Source: CAZQVN01 sp964596775 (lineage in GTDB: Bacteria; Eisenbacteria; RBG-16-71-46; JABDJR01; JAWXBZ01). From it: a DNA stretch of 64,000 nucleotides. The notes under the pieces were generated by a model. The model had not been told where the DNA came from. It did no database searches and was given only the letters and a program-made list of their open reading frames with translations. Below are positions 24,147 through 35,210 of the stretch, in pieces. Each line of letters starts with the position of its first letter. The stretch's first letter is position 1. The stretch lies in contig CAZQVN010000006.1 in assembly GCA_964596775.1 (NCBI GenBank), forward strand, positions 1 through 64,000. Direction: 5' to 3'. The translations under genes and the position numbers were made by a program.

Positions 24147-25814
24147 CTACTCGATCACCATCAGTTTCCGCGTTTCCGAAAAGCCGCCCGCGCTGACCCG
24201 GTAAAAATAGAGACCGGGACTCACGCGCCGGCCGTTGTCCGCCCGGCCGTCCCACTGGATCTCGTAGGCTCCGCTTTCCGCCGCGTCCGGCCGGAACGTC
24301 CGGACGATGCGCCCGGTCACGTCGAAGACGCCGAGTTCCGGAGCCGCGGCGCCGCGGGGCGTGGAAAACACGATCCGGGCCGCGGTCCGCATCGGGTTCG
24401 GGAACGCGTCGCGGAGCACCAGGCCCGCCACCGCGGCCGGATCCGGAACGGACGATGTACCGGAGCCGAAGACGCCGAACCGGACGTTGTCGATGTAGGG
24501 AGCCGGGTCGGGTCCCTCGCCCCCGTACATGCCGAGAACGACGCGCACCTGCTCGGCGCCGGACAGCGGGGAACTCAGGGTGTAGCGATAACGCCCGCAC
24601 ACCGGGCTGCCGAAGAAGAAAACATTGGAGTACTGAACAGGACTGACGCCGACTTTCCCCGTGTGGGGGCTCGTCCACGGGTAGTACTGCCACCCGATCG
24701 CAATCGGCGGTGACTGGTTCGCCTTGCTGTACAGCGACATCTCGAGAACCTTGCCGGGCCGCAGATGATCGTTCGTGGCCTTCAAGTCGATCCACGGGGA
24801 GAGCGCCACGTTGAACTGGCCGGGCGGGTGAGTATTCGCCGGGTTGATGAACACGAGAACGCTGTCCTGGAAGCCGCAGTCCGGGTTCGAGAAACCGGTG
24901 ACCGGCGGAAGATCGTTGATGTGCCGGAGATCCGAGAAATCGCCGACGCCGGTGGGCGTGCCCTTGACCCAGCCGTCGGTGCCCGCCTCGAAACCGGTGC
25001 TGTGGGTGATCGCGCCGGAGAGCGAAACAGCGTCGATGGCGGTGTGCCCGCAGGTCGAGTTGAACAGTCCGTCCTCGTCGCTGTAGGAACCGTCCGACTC
25101 CGCCCGGAAGCGGATCGTGATCGTTCCGGCCGCGGGGGGCAACGTGCCGTCCACCTGGCGGAGGACGACGCTGTCGGTGCCGCCGGCCACGCCGTCGTGG
25201 CTCTTCAGCGTTATGTCGGCGCCGCCGTTCACCCGGACCGAGGTGATGAAGAAGTCGAAGCCCGGCTCGGAATCCACGGCGTACGCGTACTGCAGCGTCA
25301 CGTTGCCGGAGCCCGGATAGGGGAACGTCTGCTCGAGGATCACCGACCAGCTGTTTCCGTACCCCTGCCCGCCCGGCCAGCCGAGCGCGGCCGCTTCCGT
25401 CTGCGTGAGACCGGCCCACATGGAACGGCTGCCGGAGATGGTACAGGTGGTGCTTCGCTGGAACGGGACGTCCGGGGGCAGCGTTTCGTCCAGGCCGACC
25501 CACCCCTCCATCGTCCGGTGATAGCCGACCGGTATTCCGTTCGTGGACGGCGCCGGCTGGATCGAGGAACCGACGCCGGAGTCGAACGTCCACCGTCCGT
25601 CCGGGATCGCCTCCCAGCGGTTCGAATCGGCGGCCCACAGCGTGCCGCCGTACCAGGAGGTGTCGGCGGCGACCGCCAGGGGCGCCAGGGCAATGTCGGA
25701 GGAAATCCGGTATCCGGAATCGCCGGACATGACGGCGGGTTTGCCGGATGCGGAACTCGAAGTCAGCAGTCCGATTGCTGCGGTGCACGAGAGTACCGAT
25801 ACCCGTAGGCGCAT
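24147..25814 (-). CDS. Secreted protein with C-terminal FlgD-like sorting domain
   Basis: A 555-residue secreted protein. The signal peptide is VSVLSCTAAIGLLTSSSASG and the start at 25814 has AGGAGGT eight bases upstream. The middle looks like beta-sandwich, lectin or immune-inhibitor-A-like material: WTFDSGVGSSIQPAP, LEQTFPYPGSGNVTLQYAYA, FRAESDGSYSDEDGLFNSTC. The last 85 residues are the FlgD-like tail (LRDAFPNPMRTAARIVF, LGVFDVTGRIVRTF, WDGRADNGRRVSPGLYFYRV). Cys residues are few. No catalytic motif is evident, so it may be a binding or structural surface protein. It stands alone, divergent from the M13 peptidase gene across a 337-base gap. Confidence 0.82.
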   Translation of the reverse strand: MRLRVSVLSCTAAIGLLTSSSASGKPAVMSGDSGYRISSDIALAPLAVAADTSWYGGTLWAADSNRWEAIPDGRWTFDSGVGSSIQPAPSTNGIPVGYHRTMEGWVGLDETLPPDVPFQRSTTCTISGSRSMWAGLTQTEAAALGWPGGQGYGNSWSVILEQTFPYPGSGNVTLQYAYAVDSEPGFDFFITSVRVNGGADITLKSHDGVAGGTDSVVLRQVDGTLPPAAGTITIRFRAESDGSYSDEDGLFNSTCGHTAIDAVSLSGAITHSTGFEAGTDGWVKGTPTGVGDFSDLRHINDLPPVTGFSNPDCGFQDSVLVFINPANTHPPGQFNVALSPWIDLKATNDHLRPGKVLEMSLYSKANQSPPIAIGWQYYPWTSPHTGKVGVSPVQYSNVFFFGSPVCGRYRYTLSSPLSGAEQVRVVLGMYGGEGPDPAPYIDNVRFGVFGSGTSSVPDPAAVAGLVLRDAFPNPMRTAARIVFSTPRGAAAPELGVFDVTGRIVRTFRPDAAESGAYEIQWDGRADNGRRVSPGLYFYRVSAGGFSETRKLMVIE

Positions 25815-26151
25815 GACCCGTGACCTCCTGCGGCTGTGGCCCCGGTGAAAGCGGCCGGGGTCGAACGTCGTGGCGGAATACCCGGATCAGGGTGCCGCGA
25901 TCCGGCCGGGCCGCACGGTCGGCGGGCCCTGCCGAACTGTTTCTTCCGGCCACATATGATGAGGGGGCACGGCCTGTGATCTCTCTCAAGTATAGTCCTG
26001 CCACGTTTGAGCCGCCACCATCCTTGTCCGGATCGACCCCGCCGACGGGTATCACGCCCGCGGTTCTTCAGGTACCATTTCCGCCGTTCATCGCCGGGCG
26101 GGACCTTCAGGTGGCCACCGGCTTCCCGACTCCATCCCAACGGAAAGCGAC
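25815..26151. other. Intergenic region between divergent genes
   Basis: This 337-base stretch separates the leftward secreted-protein gene (start 25814) from the rightward M13 peptidase (start 26152) and should hold both promoters. TATAGT at 25991-25996 on the plus strand is a possible -10, but I see no matching -35. There is no gene, terminator or repeat that I can support. Confidence 0.5.
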
Positions 26152-28269
26152 ATGCGGAAACTGAAACTCCATCTCTTCTGCGGAGCCCTGCTGGCTGCCG
26201 CCTGCACCCCTTTTGCGGAGTCCGCAGCCGAACCCGCAAGGTCCCCCGACGCCGCGGCATCGGCCGCCGCACCCGCGACCTCCCCCGCCGCCGCGGAACC
26301 CATGACCGCCGCGCGCTACCTGGACCAGTTCATCGATCCCACCGTCGACCCGCGCCGGGACTTCTACCGCTACGCGGTCGGGAAATGGCTGAAGGAGAAC
26401 CCGATCCCCGCCGCGGAGCGCTCATGGGGCATCTACAACGTGATCCAGGAGGAAACCTACCGTCGCGTCCTGTCCCTCTGCGAGGAGGCGGCCGCGGACA
26501 CGAAGGCGCCGCGCGGCAGCAACACGCAGAAGATCGGCGACTTCTGGGCCGCGGGCCTCGACTCGGCGGCCGCCGCGCGCCAGGGCTTCGCTCCGCTGGC
26601 GGCCGAGTTCGACCGCATCGAGGCGGTCGGCAACCGCGGGGACCTGCTGTCGACGATCGCCCGGCTCCAGTACATCGGCGTCAACGTGATGTTTTCGAAC
26701 TACATCTTCCAGGACGAGAAGAACAGCGACCGGAACATCCTCCATCTCTACCAGGGCGGCCTCGGCATGCCGAACCGCGACTACTATTTCGACACCGACG
26801 AACGCGCAGTGATGCTGCGCCGCGAGTATGTGGCCCACGTGACGCGGATGTTCGAGCTCCTCGGCGACGACGCGGCCGCCGCCGCGGCCAACGCCGCCAC
26901 GGTGATGCGCCTCGAGACCGAGCTGGCCGGCGCCTCCCGCAAGGTCGAGGACCTCCGCGACTCCGAAAAGAACTACAACCTCATGCCGGTCGAGGATCTC
27001 GGGCAGCTCGCGCCGTCCATCCGGTGGCGGGAGTTCCTGGACAACGGCAACATGCCGCGGCTGACCGAAGTGGTGGTCGGGCAGCCGGAGTTTTTCCGCC
27101 AGGTGGAGACGTCGCTGACCGCCAACGAACTGTCCGCGTGGAAGACATACCTCCGCTGGCACCTCGCGTCCACGTTCGCCGCCGAGGCGGGCGGCGCCTT
27201 CGACGCCGAGAACTTCCGCTTCTTCGGCACGATCCTCAACGGCACCCCCGAGCAGCGCCCGCGCTGGAAGCGGGTTCTTGACCAGACGGAGAGCTACCTC
27301 GGCGACGCCCTGGGCCAGCTCTACGTGCGGCACTACTTCTCGCCCGCCGCGCGGGACCGTTACGTCCGGATCACCGACGAGGTCTTCGACGCATTCCGCA
27401 CCCGGATCCGGGCGCTCGACTGGATGAGCGACGCCACGAAGATGCGGGCGCTCGGAAAACTCGACACGGTCACCCGGAAGATCGGCTATCCGGAAAAGTG
27501 GCGCGACTACTCGAGCTACGAGGTCGACCGCACGTCGTATCTCGGCAACTGCCTGCGCGGCAACATCTGGCTCAGCGACTTCTACATCCGCAAGCTGTAC
27601 GAGCCGGTCGACCGCACGGAATGGGACATGACCCCGCAGACCTACAACGCCTACTACAACCCCTCGAACAACGAGATCGTGATGCCGGCGGCGATCTTTC
27701 TCCTGCCGGGGATCGCCGATTCGCTGGTGGACGACGCCATCGTGTACGCCTACGCGGGCGGGAGCACGATCGGCCACGAGATCACGCACGGGTTCGACGA
27801 CGACGGGCGCCAGTTCGACGAGCGGGGCAACCTGGAGAACTGGTGGACTCCGGAGGACGAGGAGGAATTCAACCGCCGCGCCGAGAAGATCGTGAACCAG
27901 TTCAACGGATACGTGGTCGTGGACAGCCTCCGCGTGAACGGCAACGCCACCCAGGGGGAGAACATCGCCGACCTCGGCGGCATCCTGATCGGCTGGGATG
28001 CGTTCACGAAGACGGGGCAGTACCGGAAGGGGGAAAAGCTCGGCGGCCTCACCCCCGCCCAGCGGTTCTTCATCGGCTGGTCGCTCGGCTGGATGAACGA
28101 GATCCGCCCGGAAAACCTGGCGAACCGCGTCAAGACCGGCGTGCACTCCCCGAGTTTCCTCCGGGTGATCGGGCCGGTCACGAACCTGCCGCAGTTCTAC
28201 GAGGCGTTCGGAGTGCGGCCTGGAGATCCGATGTACCGCGATGCGTCGGTGCGCGTGGAGATCTGGTAG
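26152..28269 (+). CDS. M13-family zinc metallopeptidase (neprilysin/PepO-like)
   Basis: A 705-residue exported endopeptidase. The N terminus has a signal sequence with a lipobox-like LLAAACTP, so it may be a lipoprotein. An Ala/Pro-rich linker leads to the M13 N-terminal domain (FIDPTVDPRRDFYRYAVGKW, about residue 55). The catalytic domain contains PSNNEIVMPAAIFLLPG, the zinc motif HEITH at about 542-546 (GGSTIGHEITHGFDDDGRQF), and the third ligand Glu603 in GENIADLGG. The C terminus (SFLRVIGPVTNLPQFYEAFG, ending VRVEIW) matches the family, so the protein is complete. It probably cleaves small peptides in the periplasm or outside. It is monocistronic and convergent with the gene at 28318. Confidence 0.95.
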   Translation: MRKLKLHLFCGALLAAACTPFAESAAEPARSPDAAASAAAPATSPAAAEPMTAARYLDQFIDPTVDPRRDFYRYAVGKWLKENPIPAAERSWGIYNVIQEETYRRVLSLCEEAAADTKAPRGSNTQKIGDFWAAGLDSAAAARQGFAPLAAEFDRIEAVGNRGDLLSTIARLQYIGVNVMFSNYIFQDEKNSDRNILHLYQGGLGMPNRDYYFDTDERAVMLRREYVAHVTRMFELLGDDAAAAAANAATVMRLETELAGASRKVEDLRDSEKNYNLMPVEDLGQLAPSIRWREFLDNGNMPRLTEVVVGQPEFFRQVETSLTANELSAWKTYLRWHLASTFAAEAGGAFDAENFRFFGTILNGTPEQRPRWKRVLDQTESYLGDALGQLYVRHYFSPAARDRYVRITDEVFDAFRTRIRALDWMSDATKMRALGKLDTVTRKIGYPEKWRDYSSYEVDRTSYLGNCLRGNIWLSDFYIRKLYEPVDRTEWDMTPQTYNAYYNPSNNEIVMPAAIFLLPGIADSLVDDAIVYAYAGGSTIGHEITHGFDDDGRQFDERGNLENWWTPEDEEEFNRRAEKIVNQFNGYVVVDSLRVNGNATQGENIADLGGILIGWDAFTKTGQYRKGEKLGGLTPAQRFFIGWSLGWMNEIRPENLANRVKTGVHSPSFLRVIGPVTNLPQFYEAFGVRPGDPMYRDASVRVEIW

Positions 28270-28317
28270 GAGTCGCGACACGGACGGGCGCACCGGCAGC
28301 AACGCCGGCGGCGCCGG

Positions 28318-28764
28318 TCAGGAACCCGCGGTTCCGACTCCCCGGGGCTCCTCCGCCCGCCGGCCCCATCGCTCGCCGGCGCCGGTCACGTAGCGCCTGA
28401 AGACGTATCCCCAGGGCACGGCGACCAGGACCACGACCACCCCCAGGATGCAGTTCATCATCGTGTCCGCGGCGTCCGGGCCCAGCGCGTTCGCGGCCCG
28501 GAGAGGTCGCGCGTAGACGATCAGCCAGAGCGCCTTCCACGCCAGTTCGAAGAACAGGACCGGCAGCATGGCGAGGGGATGGCGGATGCCGACCGCGGCC
28601 AGGATCGAAACCGCCCCGAGCATGGCGTGCACGACCGTGTTCATGTGGGACGCTTCAAGGGACGGGCGGAGCAGTCCGGGCCAGATCAGGAACGCCAGCC
28701 CGACGACGATGAACAGGTAGGTCGCACGCAGCACGTACAGCCGGAACGTCGAAACGCCGGACAT
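28318..28764 (-). CDS. Small four-helix membrane protein of unknown function
   Basis: A 148-residue protein with four predicted membrane segments: YVLRATYLFIVVGLAFLIW, VVHAMLGAVSILAAVG, LPVLFFELAWKALWLIVYA and MMNCILGVVVVLVAVPWGYV. The C-terminal 25 residues are charged and cytoplasmic. GGAGGGG lies five bases upstream of the ATG, so the start is sound. It is 248 bases downstream of the last oxidase gene and on the same strand, too far to assume co-transcription. I recognise no family motif. Confidence 0.7.
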   Translation of the reverse strand: MSGVSTFRLYVLRATYLFIVVGLAFLIWPGLLRPSLEASHMNTVVHAMLGAVSILAAVGIRHPLAMLPVLFFELAWKALWLIVYARPLRAANALGPDAADTMMNCILGVVVVLVAVPWGYVFRRYVTGAGERWGRRAEEPRGVGTAGS

Positions 28765-29012
28765 GATTTCCCCTCCAGGCAGGAATTGTGATTCGGACCA
28801 TGCCGGCGGGCGGACGCGAAGCGATGCGCCTCCGGGCTTCGGCCAGTCTGGGGGAAGCGCCCGGAACCGCCAAGCCGTTTGCGACGAGCGGCGGGTTCAG
28901 GGGGACGAAACGCCGTCCGTGTCGTTGAGCGGCGCCCCGCAATCCCGGCAGAACCGGGCGCGGGCGTCGTGCGTCGAAGAAGATCCGCGCAGACGGGCCC
29001 GGAGGCCGCCCC

Positions 29013-29312
29013 CTACTTCCCGGGAAACGGCAGGAGCCCCCGCGTGTCGTAATCCGCCATCGTGAACACGAACATGATGAGCAGCCAGAAGATCGCGGCG
29101 ATGATCACCATCGGGGTCAGGCGGCTGGAGTAGCGCACGTGCATGAAATAGAGGATCACCAGCGTGGCCTTGAACGAGGCGATGCCGAGCGCCAGCACGT
29201 TGTTGAAGATGCCGAAGTCCTGGAACGCCACCCACACGGTGACCCCGGTCAGCACCATCAACGCCACGAAGATGGCCAGGTAGACCCGGACGGGAACGAT
29301 GTGATCGGACAT
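29013..29312 (-). CDS. ctaF: Cytochrome c oxidase subunit IV (small prokaryotic type)
   Basis: A 99-residue inner-membrane protein with three hydrophobic segments (YLAIFVALMVLTGVTVWVAF, VLALGIASFKATLVILYFMH, MVIIAAIFWLLIMFVFTMAD). This is the topology and motif set (FKATLVILYFMH) of the small subunit IV that accompanies haem-copper oxidases of the caa3 type. GAGGAGG precedes the start, and the gene lies 10 bases after ctaE, closing the respiratory operon. It is thought to help assembly or stability of the oxidase. Confidence 0.88.
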   Translation of the reverse strand: MSDHIVPVRVYLAIFVALMVLTGVTVWVAFQDFGIFNNVLALGIASFKATLVILYFMHVRYSSRLTPMVIIAAIFWLLIMFVFTMADYDTRGLLPFPGK

Positions 29313-29322
29313 GCGGGCCTCC

Positions 29323-29989
29323 TCAGTGCCGCCCGAGCAGGTACAGCAGCGGGAAAAGGAAAATCCAGACGATATCCACGAAGTGCCAGTAGAGCCCGGC
29401 CGTCTCGATCCGGGTCTTGAACCGCGCGGTGAACTGCGCGCGCTGCGACTGCACGATCAGGATGAGCATCATCCCCAGGCCGATGATCATGTGCAGTGCG
29501 TGCAGGCCGGTCATCGCGAAGTAGATCGAGTAGAACATCTCCACGCCGGGAGCCAGCGGGCCCTCCCACTGGAAGTGTGGACCGGGAACGATGTGGTGCT
29601 TGAACTTTTCGCCGTACTCGACCGCCTTGATGCCGAGAAACACCGCGCCGAGGATCGTGGTCAGGATCAGCGTGAGGAGCAGCGTATTGCGTCGGGCCGT
29701 CTGCGCGGCATGCACGGCCAGCGCCATCGTCAGGCTCGACACGATCAGCACCGCCGTGTTCACGCCGCCGAGCAGGATGTCGAGATGGTGGCTCCCGGCC
29801 GCGAACGCCGGCGCGTTGGCCGAGCGGTACACGAGATACGCCAGGAACAGGCCGCCGAAGAACATGATTTCCGTGACCAGGAACATCCACATGCCGAGCG
29901 TGGTGGCCTCGGACTGCTGCTCCGCGGAGTCGAAGTGGTGGGCCACGGACGGATCGTGATGATCTCCGTGCCCGTGCGGGGCGTGCGCG

Positions 29990-30000
<11 letters not shown>
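29323..30000 (-). CDS. ctaE: Cytochrome c oxidase subunit III
   Basis: A 225-residue subunit with five membrane helices, including [20 protein letters not shown] and [20 protein letters not shown], the hallmark subunit III motif. Subunit III stabilises subunit I and feeds its proton channels. The N terminus has a His/Asp-rich stretch ([17 protein letters not shown]). I place the start at the ATG at 30000, because GGGAGGAA lies four bases upstream; the frame is open to 30063 but overlaps ctaD. It overlaps the end of ctaD by 11 bases, so translation is coupled. Confidence 0.93.
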
Positions 30001-31617
<1,617 letters not shown>

Positions 31618-31621
<4 letters not shown>

Positions 31622-32607
31622 GGTTGATGGTCTTTCCCCGGTCCGGCGGGTGCCGCCCCGGATTCGGTGCTTCCCTCGGCCGGGAGGGACTTGATGTAGG
31701 TGAGGAGCGACATGAGTCCCTCCTCGCTGACCAGCCCCTGGAAAACCGGCATGATCGGGTCGTACCCGTCCACGATCCGGGCCGACGGATTCAGGATGGA
31801 TTCACGGATGTAGTTGTCGTCGGCCGTCACGCTGCCGCCCCCCTTGAGGGCCACCATCTTGCCGGCCAAACCGGAAAGCGCCGGACCGCGCTGGCTCGGA
31901 CCCTCCTGGTGACAGGTGTTGCAGGCGAGTTCGTTGAACAGTTTTTCGCCGCGCGAAACGAGCGTGCCTCCGCTCGACCCGCCGGCCAGCCATTCCTGGT
32001 AGTCGCGCGGCTCCATCACGATGACCGATCCGATCATCGCGGAATGCTTCGTTCCGCAGTACTCCGCGCAGAACAGGTGGTAGCGACCCGGCTTCGTCGG
32101 CTCGAACCACATCGTCGTGTAGCGACCGGGCACGACGTCGGCCTTGACCCGGAACGCCGGAACGTAAAAGCTGTGGATCACGTCCTCGGTGGCCATGGTC
32201 AGGCGCACCGGCCGCCCCACCGGAACGTGCAGTTCGTTGATCTCCCGGATCCCCTCGAGATGCTGGATCTTCCACATCCACTGCTTCCCGACCACGAACA
32301 CGTCCATGGCGTTGTCCGGCGGACGGCTGATGTTGAAGTAGACCTTGGCGCCCCAGGCGAACGTGATCAGCGCCAGGACGAGCGGAATCAGCGTCCAGGT
32401 CAGCTCGAGCGGTATCGAGCCGTGGATCGGCGCCGGGCGGTCCTCCTCGGACCGGCGCCGGTAGCGGATGGCGAACCCGATGACGAGGGCGGCCACGAGC
32501 AGCGTGAAGAACGCGGCCAGCGCGACCAGCCAGCCGTAGAGCAGGTCGACCTGCACGGCGGTGGTGGACGCCTGTTCCGGAAAGAGCGGAAGCTGCTGCG
32601 TATCCAT
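31618..32607 (-). CDS. ctaC: Cytochrome c oxidase subunit II with fused cytochrome c domain
   Basis: A 329-residue subunit. Two membrane helices (about 22-48 and 70-95) lead to a periplasmic cupredoxin domain holding the dinuclear CuA centre: His145, then C180-A-E-Y-C184 with His188 and Met191. A class I cytochrome c domain is fused behind it, with haem attachment CNTCH (C229, C232, H233) and a distal Met probably in [10 protein letters not shown]. This fusion defines a caa3-type oxidase, which takes electrons without needing a soluble cytochrome. The start at 32607 shares one base with the sco stop; the end overlaps ctaD by 4 bases. Confidence 0.95.
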
Positions 32608-33515
32608 CAGTGAATTCCCGATCCGGTGGCCAGCGGAGCGCGGTTCTGCCGCCGCTCGCGCCGCACCAGCACGAAGATGAGTCCGAAAAGCCCCGCGAGC
32701 GTGATCGCGGCGGCGATGCGCAGGATGCCGATCGCCGCGGCGCCGTACTTTCCGGCCACCGGGTCGTAGTGAAAGCAGAACAGGAGCAGCTGGTCGGCCA
32801 GCGTGCCCACCTTGTTGTTCGAGGACTCGACGATGGCCAGGCGGAGGTCGCGCGGGGCGTACTCCACGCCGAACAGGTAGCGCGAGATCGTTCCGTCCGG
32901 GTTCAGGATCGTGATGCCGGACGCGTGCGCGTACTGCTGCGTCTCCTCGTCCCAGCGGTAGCGGAAGCCGACGGCGTCGGCCGCCCGGCGGATCGACTCC
33001 TCCGAACCGGTGAGGAAGTGCCAGTGGTCGGCGATCCCCATCTTCTCGGACATGCTGACGTAGGCCCGCTTCTTGGCCATGGCCATGTCCGGCGATTCGT
33101 CCGGGTTGAAGCTCACCGTGAGCAGATCGTAGTCCTTCCCCGCCTCGAGGTTCATCCCCTTCAGGCTCGACACGACGCCGTTCAGCACCTGGGTGCAGAG
33201 CATCGGGCAGTTGTAGTAGACGAGCGACAGGACGACCGGACGATTGCCGAAGTAGTCCTCGAGCGTCACCGCGTTTCCGTTTTCATCGAGGAACGGGATG
33301 TCGAGCGGCATCCTCTCGCCGAGGCGCTGATCGATCCCCACGCCCTCGAGCGCGGCGGGACGTCCGTCGTTCAGGGCCGGCTGCACGCCGGCCTCCGCGC
33401 CCGAACCGCGGCGCATCCCCTCGAAGCCGGCGGGCTGCGCCGGCGCGGTGCCGGACGGAACCGCGGCGGCGGCCAGGGCCAGGAATGCGGCCAGCGCGCG
33501 GTAGTTCGCACGCAT
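32607..33515 (-). CDS. sco: SCO1/SenC-type copper chaperone for CuA assembly
   Basis: A 302-residue exported protein. The signal peptide (FLALAAAAVPSGTAPAQPAG) is followed by a thioredoxin-fold SCO domain with the copper-binding pair C103-P-M-L-C107 (YYNCPMLCTQVLNG) and a later His in YAHASGITIL. A C-terminal membrane helix (AIGILRIAAAITLAGLFGLI) with a charged tail is present, an addition seen in SCO proteins from ACIII/oxidase operons. It delivers copper to the CuA site of the oxidase subunit II encoded next. It is joined to both neighbours by one-base stop/start overlaps. Confidence 0.92.
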   Translation of the reverse strand: MRANYRALAAFLALAAAAVPSGTAPAQPAGFEGMRRGSGAEAGVQPALNDGRPAALEGVGIDQRLGERMPLDIPFLDENGNAVTLEDYFGNRPVVLSLVYYNCPMLCTQVLNGVVSSLKGMNLEAGKDYDLLTVSFNPDESPDMAMAKKRAYVSMSEKMGIADHWHFLTGSEESIRRAADAVGFRYRWDEETQQYAHASGITILNPDGTISRYLFGVEYAPRDLRLAIVESSNNKVGTLADQLLLFCFHYDPVAGKYGAAAIGILRIAAAITLAGLFGLIFVLVRRERRQNRAPLATGSGIH

Positions 33516-34042
33516 CAGTGGTGCCCTCCCGATCCGCCGCCGGCTTCGTGCCCCGGCGCTGTTTCCTCGCCCGCGCCGTGACCCGGGACCGGCTCCACGG
33601 CCGGGTTCGGCTCCTTCATCCGCAGCGTCGGCTCGATCATCCGTCCCTCGCGGGCCGGAAAGCCGCGCTCGACCGCGATGTGCATCGCCTTCTCGATCGG
33701 CAGGCGGACGAGCGCGGAGTCGCGATCCACCCAGCCGTACGTGTTCAGGATGCGGTTCTGCTCCGCCTTGTACTCCATGAAGTGTTCCCTGGGCAGGACC
33801 TGGAGACGCGGCTCCGGAGGCAGCTGCCCGGCCCGGCCCGCTTCCAGCGCGGTCAGCTTCGGGCTGGCCTTGTCCTCCATGTCCGCGAGCAGGCGGAACA
33901 GGCCGAGCATCGCCAGGAAAACGACGGCGATGCCGATCGTCAGGCCGACGAGAAACAGCGTCACCGGGCGCGCGGAGACTTCCGCGGTTTCATGCCCGGC
34001 TTTCAGGGCTTCCGGGTCCACACCCTGTTTCGGATCAGTCAC
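33515..34042 (-). CDS. Single-helix membrane protein between actF and sco
   Basis: A 175-residue protein starting at a GTG with GGAGGA five bases upstream. One membrane helix (VTLFLVGLTIGIAVVFLAML, about 27-47) is followed by a periplasmic segment with PPEPRLQVLPREHFMEYKAE and a C-terminal His/Gly-rich tail (PGHEAGGGSGGHH) that could bind metal. Proteins with this layout commonly sit beside alternative complex III genes, but I cannot name a biochemical function. It overlaps actF by 8 bases and touches sco, so it is fully embedded in the operon. An assembly or copper-handling role is inference. Confidence 0.72.
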   Translation of the reverse strand: MTDPKQGVDPEALKAGHETAEVSARPVTLFLVGLTIGIAVVFLAMLGLFRLLADMEDKASPKLTALEAGRAGQLPPEPRLQVLPREHFMEYKAEQNRILNTYGWVDRDSALVRLPIEKAMHIAVERGFPAREGRMIEPTLRMKEPNPAVEPVPGHGAGEETAPGHEAGGGSGGHH

Positions 34043-35210
34043 GGGGCTCCTCCGGGCTCACGTGGCGGTCGTGGCCGACCACATGCCAGCGGTTCTTCAG
34101 TTCGCGCAGGAACATCCCGATCCACAGGCCGCCAAGGCCGACCAGCGCGGCCACGGCCACCCACTGAACGCCGAACGGGGCATGCGACTCGCCGGAGGGG
34201 ATCACGACCCAGTACGTTTCCACGATGCGCATCACGACGACAAGAACGGCCACCGGCAGGAGCATCCCGGCGTTGCGCTTCGTGGCCCGCGACACGAGCA
34301 TCATGAACGGAAACACGAAGTGGAGAAAAATGATGCCGAGGGCCAGCGGCTTCCAGCCCCCCTTCAGCCGTTCGAGGTACCACGGGATCTCTTCGGGCAG
34401 GTTGCCGGCGTAGATGATCAGGAACTGGGAGAACGCGAGATACGCCCAGAGCATGACGAACGCGAGGAGCAGGTTGCCGAGGTCGTACACGGTGCCCGGC
34501 GTCACGACCTCGTTCATCGGCTTTTCGCGGGACAGGAGGATCGTCACCGGAATGATGAACGCGAACGCGGACAGCACCTGGCCGACCATGAACAGCGCGC
34601 CGAAGATCGTGGAAAACCAGTGCGGGTCGAGCGACATGACCCAGTCCACCGAGGCGAACGTCACGGTCATCACGTAGAGCGCGAGGCCGCTGCCGGAGGT
34701 CAGGCGGAGCTTCCGGGCGTCTTCTTTCGACGGCTTCTCGTCGCAGGAAAGCGAAAGATGCGAAACGCGGAGCGCCACGAACGACCAGACCAGGAAATAG
34801 AACGCCGACCGGCCGAGGAAGAACGGCACGTTCAGGTACAGCGCCTTCTTCTGGAGCAGGAGATCGTGCGCCATCACCTCGGGGCGGGCCCACATGTAGA
34901 GATCCTTCAGCCCGAGGATCACCGGGATGAACAGGAGCGCCAGCCAGGGCACGGTGCGGGCCCCCGACTCGAGCAGCCGCCGGGTGCCCACGCCCCAGGC
35001 GCCGCCGGTGACGTTGTGGAGCAGCAGGATCCCGGTGCAGCCGAGACCGATCCCCGACCAGAACACGAACGCCACGAGATAGGCGCGGAAGAACTGCTCG
35101 CGCGAGAGGAACAGCCCCGCCACGAGCGCCAGGACGCCTACCGCACCGAAGGTGAGGGCGCGGCGGCTGATGCCGTCGATGCGCTGGATCGCCGGGCTGA
35201 CGGCGGCCAT
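34035..35210 (-). CDS. actF: Alternative complex III subunit ActF
   Basis: A 391-residue integral membrane subunit with about ten helices, related to ActC/NrfD. Motifs include VAFVFWSGIGLGCTGILLLH, KALYLNVPFFLGRSAFYFLV, FASVDWVMSLDPHWFSTIFG and FILHFVFPFMML-like regions that recur in the family. ActF belongs to the membrane part of the quinol:acceptor oxidoreductase, with proposed roles in proton movement. The start at 35210 shares one base with the actE stop. The frame is open far upstream of this ATG, but that region is actE in another frame. Confidence 0.93.
   Translation of the reverse strand: MAAVSPAIQRIDGISRRALTFGAVGVLALVAGLFLSREQFFRAYLVAFVFWSGIGLGCTGILLLHNVTGGAWGVGTRRLLESGARTVPWLALLFIPVILGLKDLYMWARPEVMAHDLLLQKKALYLNVPFFLGRSAFYFLVWSFVALRVSHLSLSCDEKPSKEDARKLRLTSGSGLALYVMTVTFASVDWVMSLDPHWFSTIFGALFMVGQVLSAFAFIIPVTILLSREKPMNEVVTPGTVYDLGNLLLAFVMLWAYLAFSQFLIIYAGNLPEEIPWYLERLKGGWKPLALGIIFLHFVFPFMMLVSRATKRNAGMLLPVAVLVVVMRIVETYWVVIPSGESHAPFGVQWVAVAALVGLGGLWIGMFLRELKNRWHVVGHDRHVSPEEPRD

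Noticed and set aside
22464..24713. Long plus-strand open frame opposite sbtA and sbtB
   Set aside because: Low-complexity Arg/Gln/Asp-rich translation with no motif; it is the antisense of well-supported minus-strand genes in GC-rich DNA.
28897..29012. Minus-strand reading ARFCRDCGAPLND ending at 28897, resembling a zinc-ribbon tail
   Set aside because: Only one CxxC pair, no ATG/GTG/TTG start after the ctaF stop, and no upstream continuation; likely chance or a tiny relic.
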